NCBI RefSeq assembly: GCF_010500965.1
Contig: NZ_QVMI01000009.1
Span: forward strand, 149,248 to 213,247
DNA length: 64,000 bases
Reading direction: 5' to 3'
Source: Bacteroides sp. 51
GTDB lineage: Bacteria > Bacteroidota > Bacteroidia > Bacteroidales > Bacteroidaceae
Shown: one piece after another, positions 47,303 to 55,095 of the stretch
Position numbering within the stretch: position 1 is the stretch's first letter
Layout: every line of letters begins with the position of its first letter
Program-made: the position numbers and the translations under genes
Notes under the pieces: model-generated
What the model was told of the DNA's origin: nothing
Databases searched by the model: none
What the model saw: only the letters and a program-made list of their open reading frames with translations

Positions 47303-49009
47303 ATGAAACTTAAAATATTATTTACCGGATTGGCTTGTATTCTGGCGCTTTCATCCTGTAACGATGAAATGAACTACCGGGAACACACCAATTATGGAGA
47401 CGATTATATGAAACTCAACTTCAATAATGTTAGTGGGTTAGTTGCTGACATTTATGCAAAGTTGGATTATGATCATGGTGGAGACTATGGAGGTGCTATG
47501 CTGGCTTCTGCCACAGACGAAGCCGAGTATGCCCTGGAATCGAATGTTATACACGACTTTTACAATGGCGCTTTAAGCCCTGTGAATGTTACGTCTACCA
47601 CATGGAATAATAGTTATGCAGCTATACAAGGGTGCAATCACTTTCTGGAAAACTATTTGGGGTTGACTTTCCCTGAGTTGCAATTCAATGATGACTATCT
47701 GCAACAGATGTTCCGTTACAATAACTATGAGAATGAGCTGCGTTTCCTACGGGCATATTTCTATTTCAACCTTGTGCGTCAATATGGTGATGTTCCATTC
47801 TATACCACTGAAATGAATGTGGATGAGATCAATACATTATCGCGTACGTCATACAAGGAAATCATAGACTTCATTGTACAGGAGTGCGATGCCATTGTGA
47901 AAAATATACCGGTTGATTATAGTAACCTGGGCTCAATGGCTCTGCCTGGCAGTCAGGATACTGGGCGTGCTACCCGATTGAGTGTTTTGGCTTTGAAAGC
48001 CCGTGCGCTGTTGTATGCTGCCAGTCCGTTGTTCAATACAAACAATGAAACAGCACTTTGGGAAAAGGCTGCTTCGGCAAATAAAGCAGTACTGGATTCT
48101 TGTGCTAAGTATAACCGTAAACTGATAGCTTATACCGAGATCTGGGGAACAAATAACTGGAATAGCAATGAAGCTTTGTTTGTTCGTCGTATTGGCGATT
48201 TGAATAACCTGGAGTCCCGTAACTTCCCTGCCGGAGTAGAAGGTGGTAATTCCGGAAACTGTCCGACACAAACGCTGGTAGATGCTTATCAGATGAAAGC
48301 TACCGGAAAATTCTGGGATGAGAGTGGTAGTGGCTATGATCCGGCTAATCCTTATGAGGGCAGAGATCCACGCTTTGAAATGACTATCGTAAAGAATGGT
48401 GAAACAGGTTGGCCTTTCTACAACAAACAGGCTATCCAAACCTATTCCGGTGGAGCCAATGGTCAACCTGTGGCCGGTGCCACACCTACAGGGTATTACC
48501 TGAAGAAACTGTTGGATAAGAATGTCGATTTCAGCAGTGGACGAAGTACGAAAACCCGCCATTCATGGGTAACGTATCGTTTGGGCGAATTTTATCTGAA
48601 CTATGCCGAAGCTGTATTTAAGGTATTGGGTTCGGCAGATGCTACTTCATCAACTTACCCGATGTCGGCACGTGAAGCTGTGAATGTAGTTCGTGGTCGT
48701 ACAGGGGTAGAAATGCCTTCATTGCCAACTGGATTGTCGAGCGATGATTTCTGGAAACAGTACACGAATGAACGTATGGTAGAACTTGCGTTCGAAGGGC
48801 ACCGTTTCTGGGATGTAAGACGCTGGAAGGAAGCGGATAAGTATTTCAAGAGTATCACAGAAATGAAGATTACTAAAAACACGGATGATACGTACAACTA
48901 TGAACGTAAAGTAGTATCGCGCATGTGGGATGATAAGCTGTATTTCTTCCCGATTCCGCAATCGGAAAGAATGAAGAATTCGAATCTGACTCAAAATGCA
49001 GGATATTAA
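47303..49009 (+). CDS. susD: SusD/RagB lipoprotein, partner of the second tandem SusC
   Basis: The lipobox ends at C19 (LALSSCNDE). 568 aa. SusD phrases include NELRFLRAYFYFNLVRQYGDVPFYT (in two parts), RATRLSVLALKARALLYAASP, WVTYRLGEFYLNYAEAVFKVLG and ERMVELAFEGHRFWDVRRWKEA. It ends in SNLTQNAGY, the usual NPGY-like tail. A strong hairpin follows 30 bases later. Confidence 0.93.
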   Translation: MKLKILFTGLACILALSSCNDEMNYREHTNYGDDYMKLNFNNVSGLVADIYAKLDYDHGGDYGGAMLASATDEAEYALESNVIHDFYNGALSPVNVTSTTWNNSYAAIQGCNHFLENYLGLTFPELQFNDDYLQQMFRYNNYENELRFLRAYFYFNLVRQYGDVPFYTTEMNVDEINTLSRTSYKEIIDFIVQECDAIVKNIPVDYSNLGSMALPGSQDTGRATRLSVLALKARALLYAASPLFNTNNETALWEKAASANKAVLDSCAKYNRKLIAYTEIWGTNNWNSNEALFVRRIGDLNNLESRNFPAGVEGGNSGNCPTQTLVDAYQMKATGKFWDESGSGYDPANPYEGRDPRFEMTIVKNGETGWPFYNKQAIQTYSGGANGQPVAGATPTGYYLKKLLDKNVDFSSGRSTKTRHSWVTYRLGEFYLNYAEAVFKVLGSADATSSTYPMSAREAVNVVRGRTGVEMPSLPTGLSSDDFWKQYTNERMVELAFEGHRFWDVRRWKEADKYFKSITEMKITKNTDDTYNYERKVVSRMWDDKLYFFPIPQSERMKNSNLTQNAGY

Positions 49010-49039
49010 TTAAGAGGGAGATTCTACCCTATATTCATT

Positions 49040-49076
49040 AACAGGCAGACAATCTTTAACCGATAGTCTGCCTGTT
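49040..49076 (+). terminator. Perfect 11-bp hairpin after the second SusD
   Basis: AACAGGCAGAC (49040-49050) and GTCTGCCTGTT (49066-49076) pair perfectly around a 15-nt loop. No long T-run follows, so it may attenuate or stabilise mRNA rather than fully terminate; the sulfatase and PL11 genes follow in the same direction. Confidence 0.55.
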
Positions 49077-49200
49077 ATGGTATATAAACCTTGATCTCTT
49101 TGAATTGGTAGCATGATATTCTATTAGAAAGTACATATTTACATTGGATTTAGTCATACTCATAAGTAAATTTGTATAAACAGTAATCACCGATATAATT

Positions 49201-50583
49201 ATGAAACCCACGAATCTTTTACCCCTGTTAGGCATCTGTTCTACTGCAACCCTAGTTGCAGCTTGTAGCAACACTAAAGAAGAAGCAGACAACTCAAAGC
49301 CCAATATCATTTTTATCCTGGCCGATGACATGGGCTATGCCGACCTTTCCTGTTATGGGAATAAATATATTCAAACGCCTCATATTGATAAACTGGCCGA
49401 AACCGGAACCCGGTTCAGGCAGTGCTATGCCGGATCGGCTATTAGTTCCCCCTCTCGTTGCGCTTTGATGACAGGCAGGAACACCGGTAACACAACGATT
49501 CGCGATAACTTCTGTGTTGCAGGAGGTGTCGAAGGTCTGAAGAATGGAAACCCCATTCGTCGTATGCACATCCTTCCAACCGACACGACTATTGCAACCG
49601 TACTGGGCAGTGCCGGTTACAAGACCTGTTTGGTAAACAAATGGCACTTAGACGGATTTAACCCGGAAGCTACGCCTTTGAATCGCGGATTTGATGAGTT
49701 CTACGGTTGGTTAATCAGTACCCCTCATTCCAATGACCCGTATTACTACCCGTTCTACCGTTTCGACAATGATTCGCTGATCAATATAGATGAAAATGCG
49801 CACGATCAACATGTAAAGCATAACACAGATATATCTACGGATGACGCCATACGGTTCATCAACCGGAATAAAGAAAACCCATTCTTCCTGTATCTTGCTT
49901 TTGATGCTCCCCATGAACCGTATATCATTGACGAGACATCTTGGTATGATGATGAAAGCTGGGATATGGATACGAAACGTTATGCATCGCTCATTACTCA
50001 TATGGACAGGGCTATTGGCCGGTTGATGGATGAGCTGGACAGCCTGGGTATTCGGGAGAACACGATGGTCATCTTTGCGTCTGACAATGGAGCTGCCGTT
50101 CAGGCACCATTGGAAGAACTGGGGTGTAATGGTGTCTTTAAGGGCCGTAAAGGATTGCTCTATGAAGGAGGTCTGCGTGTGCCTTTCATTGTGAATCAGC
50201 CGGGTAAGGTGCTTGCGCAAACGTTGGATAATCAGATCTACTTTCCCGATGTCCTGCCTACGCTGGCTGCGCTGGCTCATGCGGAAACGCCTCAACGCCT
50301 GAATGGAATGAATATTCTTCCGCTATTTTATGGTGAAGAGGTCGATACGGACAATCGTTTACTATACTGGGAATTCACTGGTAAGCAACGGGCCGCGCGC
50401 AAGGGAGATTGGAAGGTGGTTTCGGTGAAAAAGGACGCTCCGCTCGAACTCTATAATCTGAAAGAAGACATTACGGAATCGAATAATCTTGCTGCCACTT
50501 ATCCGGAAAAGGTTGTCGGGTTTGAGGCTGAAATGAGGGCGATGCGTGTATCCACACCAAACTGGCCATTGGCAGGTGAATAA
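49201..50583 (+). CDS. Lipoprotein sulfatase, S1 family, inside the RG-I locus
   Basis: The lipobox ends at C22 (LVAACSN). Metal ligands D42-D43 (LADDMGYADLSCYG), activation motif S82-S-P-S-R86 followed by CALMTGRNTGN, and FASDNGAAVQAPLEELGCNG with the later ligands. The compact 460-aa form with GVFKGRKGLLYEGGLRVPF resembles arylsulfatase A-like members. Ser-type, so dependent on the anaerobic maturase. It is 19 bases upstream of a PL11 gene, so the two are surely co-transcribed. Land-plant RG-I is not known to be sulfated, so the substrate is open: an algal or host glycan, or a sulfated contaminant of the target. Confidence 0.85.
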   Translation: MKPTNLLPLLGICSTATLVAACSNTKEEADNSKPNIIFILADDMGYADLSCYGNKYIQTPHIDKLAETGTRFRQCYAGSAISSPSRCALMTGRNTGNTTIRDNFCVAGGVEGLKNGNPIRRMHILPTDTTIATVLGSAGYKTCLVNKWHLDGFNPEATPLNRGFDEFYGWLISTPHSNDPYYYPFYRFDNDSLINIDENAHDQHVKHNTDISTDDAIRFINRNKENPFFLYLAFDAPHEPYIIDETSWYDDESWDMDTKRYASLITHMDRAIGRLMDELDSLGIRENTMVIFASDNGAAVQAPLEELGCNGVFKGRKGLLYEGGLRVPFIVNQPGKVLAQTLDNQIYFPDVLPTLAALAHAETPQRLNGMNILPLFYGEEVDTDNRLLYWEFTGKQRAARKGDWKVVSVKKDAPLELYNLKEDITESNNLAATYPEKVVGFEAEMRAMRVSTPNWPLAGE

Positions 50584-50602
50584 CCCCTTACTGCGCATCA
50601 TC

Positions 50603-52432
50603 ATGAAGAATTTGCTGTTATTACTTCTTATACTGTGTTCGCCCTTAGTGAAGGGCAACACACCCATGAATCGTGGTATGATAGCCATACATCAGGGGAA
50701 TGGAGTGGTCAACGTGTCCTGGCGCTTGTTTGCAGCTGATAGTGAAGGCGTTACTTTCGACCTATACCGGTCTACCAACAAACAAGAAGCGATTAAACTG
50801 AATGATAGTCCATTGAGCAAATCGACTTATTTTGTTGATAAAGGTGTGGATACTTCTTTAGATCAGTACTACATCTTGTATGCCCGTTCGGGTAAGGAAC
50901 GGGAAGCGGTAAAGATTGCTTCCTATCTTCTGACCCCTGAATTGGCCTCGGTGCCTTATTTGTCTATTCCATTGGAACCGCTACCATTCGATACGGCTCA
51001 TGTATTCCAACCGAATGATGCCTCAGTGGGCGATCTGGATGGTGATGGAGAGTTGGAGATTGTAATCAAACGCATGGGTGCTTTTTACGCCTGCTCTCAG
51101 AAAGGCGTGTCTCCACACAGCATGGTGCTGGAAGCATATAAGTTGAATGGCCAACGGTTGTGGCAAATAGACCTGGGGGTGAACATCCGCCAGGGCGCCC
51201 AGTACTTCCAGTTCCTGGTTTATGACTTTGACGGAGATGGTTGCGCGGAAGTTGCCATCAAATCGTCCGAGGGAACCCGCTTCGGCGATGGTCGGGTGAT
51301 TGGCGACACGGATGGAGACGGCATTACGGATTATGTAATCCGCGATCCGTCGTTGCGGACGTATGGCAAAATTCTCAGCGGGCCGGAGTTCTTTTCCGTA
51401 GTTGATGGAAAGACGGGAAAGGAACTGGCCCGTGGTCCGTATATAGAACGTGGACGTTCCGAAGATTGGGGAGATGATTATGGAAACCGGGTAGACCGTC
51501 AGTTAGGTGCAGTGGGGTATTTCGATGGTAAGCATCCCGGCATCTTTTGGGGAAGGGGATATAATGGCCGGTCGGCTATGCAGGCGTGGAACTTCCGGGA
51601 TGGTAAGCTCGTACACCTATGGAGTTTCGATACAGCCGATAGTCCGGAGTTTAAGGATTACGAGGATCAGGGTAATCATAACATTCGCGTTGCAGATGTG
51701 GATGGCGATGGTTGCGACGAAATCATTTATGGGGCCTGTGCCATTGACCATGACGGAGCGCCGCTGCACACTACCCGTTTAGGGCATGGCGACGCTATGC
51801 ACCTGACCGACATCGACCCCTTCCGTCTGGGTTTCGAGGTATGGCAAGGGCATGAGTATCCTCCGGCGGGTTCTTCGCTGCGCGATGCATGCACCGGCGA
51901 GATCCTTTTCCGGATACCCTCTTCCGAGGATGTGGGACGGGCGATGTGTGCCGACATTGATCCCCGATACCCGGGGTGTGAGGTCTGGTCTTCGCATTCG
52001 GGTGGTTTATATAGCTGTAAGGGAGAAAAGATTTCCGACAAGATTCCTTCCGTCAATATGGCTGTGTGGTGGGACGGCGATCTGAGCCGTGAACTGCTGG
52101 ATGGGGTACGCATACAGAAATGGACGGGCGATGGAATGGAAATCCTGTTCGATGGCAAAGACAAGGGCATTCTATCGAACAACGGAACAAAAGCCAACCC
52201 TTGCCTGTCGGCCGATATCCTGGGCGATTGGCGGGAAGAGGTAATCTGGCGTAGCGCCGATAACAATGAACTGCGGATATATCTTACTCCCTACGAAACG
52301 GAACACCGTTTCCCGACTTTCCTTGAAGATCACATCTATATGCTGAGCGTTGTAACCGAGAATGTAGGTTATAATCAACCCCCGGCTCCCGGCTTTTACT
52401 TCGGAACGGACGTGACCAATTCTCACGAATAG
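50603..52432 (+). CDS. PL11-like rhamnogalacturonan lyase, divergent
   Basis: The start is the ATG of MKNLLLLLLILCSPLVKG, a signal peptide. An N-terminal beta-sandwich (VVNVSWRLFAADSEGVTFDLYR, in two parts) leads into an eight-bladed propeller with calcium motifs VGDLDGDGELE, YDFDGDGCAE and VADVDGDGCDE, and the C-terminal GDWREEVIWRS. The family layout is complete (609 aa). However, after the first calcium motif it reads IVIKRMGAFYACSQKG where the canonical enzyme at 57332 reads ILKWDPTNAHDNAHDG, so the substrate groove differs. It follows the sulfatase and precedes another PL11 by 31 bases. Confidence 0.85.
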   Translation: MKNLLLLLLILCSPLVKGNTPMNRGMIAIHQGNGVVNVSWRLFAADSEGVTFDLYRSTNKQEAIKLNDSPLSKSTYFVDKGVDTSLDQYYILYARSGKEREAVKIASYLLTPELASVPYLSIPLEPLPFDTAHVFQPNDASVGDLDGDGELEIVIKRMGAFYACSQKGVSPHSMVLEAYKLNGQRLWQIDLGVNIRQGAQYFQFLVYDFDGDGCAEVAIKSSEGTRFGDGRVIGDTDGDGITDYVIRDPSLRTYGKILSGPEFFSVVDGKTGKELARGPYIERGRSEDWGDDYGNRVDRQLGAVGYFDGKHPGIFWGRGYNGRSAMQAWNFRDGKLVHLWSFDTADSPEFKDYEDQGNHNIRVADVDGDGCDEIIYGACAIDHDGAPLHTTRLGHGDAMHLTDIDPFRLGFEVWQGHEYPPAGSSLRDACTGEILFRIPSSEDVGRAMCADIDPRYPGCEVWSSHSGGLYSCKGEKISDKIPSVNMAVWWDGDLSRELLDGVRIQKWTGDGMEILFDGKDKGILSNNGTKANPCLSADILGDWREEVIWRSADNNELRIYLTPYETEHRFPTFLEDHIYMLSVVTENVGYNQPPAPGFYFGTDVTNSHE

Positions 52433-52463
52433 GAATATATATACTTACCTAATCATCATTATC

Positions 52464-54311
52464 ATGAAACATTCATTCTTACAAAAACTGGCTCTGGGCA
52501 TATTGGCGGCTATCCCTTGCCTGACGTTTGCACAAGACCTGCGCGAACGGACGTATTATTACGAGATTCTGGAACCCCGCCACGAGCCCAAGTCGCAGAT
52601 TACCGGTTTTGCCCACGAACGTGTAAAGGAGAAACTGGACCGGGGACTTGCTGCTTCTCTTGCGCAAGACGGAAAATCAGTCTACCTGAGCTGGAGGCTA
52701 CTCGAAGATGATCCGGAAAGTGTGAGTTTCAATGTTTATCGTTCGGTGAACGGAAAAACAAAACGCCTGAATTCGAGGCCCGTAAAACAGACCTGCGATT
52801 TCGTAGATGCCTCTCCGAACAGCGAAGCCATGTATTGGGTTTCGGCTATTGCGAATAATAAAGAGCAGCCGGCCTCCTCTCGGATCGAAGTGAAGCTGTC
52901 GGACCTTTCTGCGCCTAATTATACCTCCATCAAACTGAACCAGGCCGATATAAGAGCAGGTAAAATAGCTCTTGCCGATCTGAATGGCGATGGGGCATAC
53001 GACTACATCATCCGTACCCCGGCATCGAACGTTGACCCCGGCAATCCCGGCGATTTGAATGGGAAAACATACCAGATTGAAGCCTACCTGAACGACGGTA
53101 CGTATCTGTGGACAAAAGATCTGGGGCAGGGAATTGAACCGGGCATCTGGTACTCTCCTTTTATTGCCTATGATTTTAACGGAGACGGCAAAGCGGAAAT
53201 CGCACTTAAGACGGCGCCCGACCATGTGAAGCGTAATGAACAGGGCCGTGTAGACGGTGGCGAAGAACACCTGTCTATATTAGATGGAATGACGGGCAAA
53301 GAGATTGCACGCGTTGACTGGCCCGGGCGGAACGACCGTTACGGCAACCTGAACCGCCAGAACCGTAACCAGATAGGCATGGCTTTCCTGGACGGCAAAA
53401 CACCATTCATACTCGCCGCCCGCGGTACCTACAAACTCATGGTTGTAGATGCCTGGATGCTGAAAGGCGATAAGCTGGAACGTGTGTGGCGATGGGATGG
53501 AGATGAAGAAAACCCTGTTGTTCGCAGCATGGGGTCGCACAGCATGATTTGCGCCGATATAGACGACGATGGCCGCGACGAGATTATACTTGGCTCGTGT
53601 GCTTTAGACGACAACGGAACCCTGCTTTGGTCGACCGGCCTGGGGCATCCCGACAAAATTTACCTGACCGATATCGACCCCGCTCGTCCCGGTATGGAAC
53701 TGTTCCTGTGCCTTGAGCCGTGGCACGATAATGGTCGCGGAGTATGCGTTGTCGACCCCAAAGATGGTAAATCGGTATGGAACATCGGGCATAAGACGTT
53801 TCATGTGGGCGATGGCATGGTTACCGATTTCGATCCCACACACCCGGGGTTGGAGTGTTCCGCTACGGAAGACAAGAAAGGAGGAAGCACCGATAAGTAT
53901 CTCCTGACCTCTGATGGAAAGAAGATTGGTAGTGGCAACGACGTTCCTCCCTGCCGCAACTGGGCCTGGTGGGATGCCGACCTTTTACGCGAGACATTCA
54001 AGGGAGATGATAATCGTTGGGGAGCAGGTTCTTCCTCGGGCGGTCGTAAGCAAAGCATCGTAAAGTGGAAAGCAGAAACGCTGACTGAGGGCATAGAGGG
54101 AGATATCCTGATGATTGCCGACGTGGTGGGCGACTGGCGGGAAGAGATAATCACTGCATTGCCGGGCGAATTGCGCATCTACCGGACCAATATTCCGGCA
54201 AAAGACCGCCGGGTAACATTAATGCAAGATGCACTTTACCGGAACTATATCGCACACCGTTCTATGGGGTATCCGCAAGCTCCCGTTCCCTCGTATTATC
54301 TGGGAGAGTAG
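52464..54311 (+). CDS. PL11-like lyase, second divergent paralogue
   Basis: Signal peptide 1-23 (LTFAQD), then about 35 extra residues (YYYEILEPRHEPKSQITGF) before the PL11 beta-sandwich (SVYLSWRLLEDDPESVSFNV). Propeller calcium motifs are LADLNGDGAYD, YDFNGDGKAE and CADIDDDGRDE; it ends in VVGDWREEIITALPGELRIY. The position of the canonical KWDP motif reads IIRTPASNVDPGNPG. 615 aa. This type of propeller may act on other decorated RG-I regions or have lost lyase activity. It is last in the operon and is followed by an unusual direct-repeat array. Confidence 0.82.
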   Translation: MKHSFLQKLALGILAAIPCLTFAQDLRERTYYYEILEPRHEPKSQITGFAHERVKEKLDRGLAASLAQDGKSVYLSWRLLEDDPESVSFNVYRSVNGKTKRLNSRPVKQTCDFVDASPNSEAMYWVSAIANNKEQPASSRIEVKLSDLSAPNYTSIKLNQADIRAGKIALADLNGDGAYDYIIRTPASNVDPGNPGDLNGKTYQIEAYLNDGTYLWTKDLGQGIEPGIWYSPFIAYDFNGDGKAEIALKTAPDHVKRNEQGRVDGGEEHLSILDGMTGKEIARVDWPGRNDRYGNLNRQNRNQIGMAFLDGKTPFILAARGTYKLMVVDAWMLKGDKLERVWRWDGDEENPVVRSMGSHSMICADIDDDGRDEIILGSCALDDNGTLLWSTGLGHPDKIYLTDIDPARPGMELFLCLEPWHDNGRGVCVVDPKDGKSVWNIGHKTFHVGDGMVTDFDPTHPGLECSATEDKKGGSTDKYLLTSDGKKIGSGNDVPPCRNWAWWDADLLRETFKGDDNRWGAGSSSGGRKQSIVKWKAETLTEGIEGDILMIADVVGDWREEIITALPGELRIYRTNIPAKDRRVTLMQDALYRNYIAHRSMGYPQAPVPSYYLGE

Positions 54312-54345
54312 ATATAGAAGTTTCAGCTATATAGCAGAGCGGTTC

Positions 54346-54426
54346 TGAGGTACTTTCTCGTTTGTCGTGAGGTACTTTCTCACCTGGGTTGAAGTACTTT
54401 CTCAGAACGAATGAAGTACTTTCTCA
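54346..54426. repeat. Four direct repeats with exact 22-bp period, core AGTACT/GGTACT
   Basis: TGARGTACTTTCTCA occurs at 54346, 54368, 54390 and 54412 with unrelated 7-nt spacers, giving a period of exactly two helical turns. Units 3 and 4 are identical; units 1 and 2 have G for A in the fourth position. There is no inverted copy here, unlike the related clusters. Confidence 0.9.
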
Positions 54427-54470
54427 AATACATAGCCCCACATCTAAAACACTTGATGATTCTTGGGCTA

Positions 54471-54510
54471 AAACCAAAAGAGGGTTGCAAGTATCACCTG
54501 CAACCCTCTT
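54471..54510 (-). terminator. Rho-independent terminator on the minus strand
   Basis: AAGAGGGTTGCA (54478-54489) and TGCAACCCTCTT (54499-54510) form a 12-bp perfect stem with a 9-nt loop. Read on the minus strand it is followed by TTTGGTTTTAG. It is correctly placed to end transcription of the SusD relic, and in the other direction it could also stop the PL11 operon. Confidence 0.7.
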
Positions 54511-54578
54511 CTGAATGCAATAACCTGCCTGATATCAGAAGATTATTTATGTAATCTTAATACTTACGTCAACAATTT

Positions 54579-54906
54579 CTAATTGATATCAGCCATGGCT
54601 TTTCCGTAATCACCCTGGCGGGCATAGCATTCCGCACGCACAAGATAAGTTTCGGCAACACGAGCCATCGTCACATCACGGTAACTATTTTGTGAACCAT
54701 CAGCGTTGATAGCACCGGATACAGTCTTGTTAAGAGAGGCAAAGAAGTTGCAATGTGCGGTGTTATCATTCGTTTTGAATTTGGGAGCAACATACTCTCC
54801 ATTCTGATAAAGAACAGAGACATTAGGTATCCACTGCCCAACTTTGGATGTAAGTTCACCAGAGGTGGGAGTCTGACGACCTTTTCTTGACCATTCGGGC
54901 ACCTTG
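54579..54906 (-). pseudogene. SusD/RagB fragment (relic)
   Basis: About 108 residues of the C-terminal half of a SusD protein: GQWIPNVSVLYQNGEYVAPK, then YRDVTMARVAETYLVRAEC and YARQGDYGKAMADIN. Intact homologues continue after ADIN into the NxVRxRA helix, but here TAG follows at once. The N-terminal part is missing and the frame runs back into the TTTGCTGCAAA repeat cluster, which has no coding sense. No SusC lies upstream. This is the residue of a deleted or rearranged SusC/SusD pair, with its terminator still in place. Confidence 0.78.
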
Positions 54907-55021
54907 TTTGCGTTTGCTGCAAAGACTGATTTGCGTTTGCTGCAAACGTGAGTCGATGTTTGCTGCAAACACAGGTTGATCTTTGCAGCAAACGCAAATC
55001 AGTCTTTGCAGCAAACGCAAA
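54907..55021. repeat. Perfect 40-bp inverted repeat built from GTTTGCTGCAAA units
   Basis: Arms at 54907-54946 and 54982-55021 are perfect reverse complements of 40 bp, with a 35-nt spacer holding a fifth unit. Units GTTTGCTGCAAA start at 54912, 54935 and 54958, and inverted units at 54982 and 55005; spacing is 23 bp throughout. It abuts the broken end of the SusD relic. Confidence 0.92.
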
Positions 55022-55050
55022 TCGCCCCTACAAGCTTTGTAGGAGCGATT
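55019..55050 (-). terminator. Hairpin terminator downstream of the PL22 gene
   Basis: AATCGCCCCTACAA and TTTGTAGGAGCGATT pair with one mismatch around a tiny GC loop. It lies 46 bases after the PL22 stop on the minus strand and overlaps the edge of the 40-bp inverted repeat. The CCCCTACAA end echoes the outer edge of the dispersed palindromes. Confidence 0.5.
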
Positions 55051-55095
55051 TGTAAGAGGCTGAATGGAATTAAACTAACTGTTGAAACGCTGGTA

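Noticed and set aside
54346-54426. Possible miniature CRISPR array (four repeats with unique spacers)
   Set aside because: Repeats are 15 bp and spacers only 7 bp, far below CRISPR sizes, and there are no cas genes in the window.
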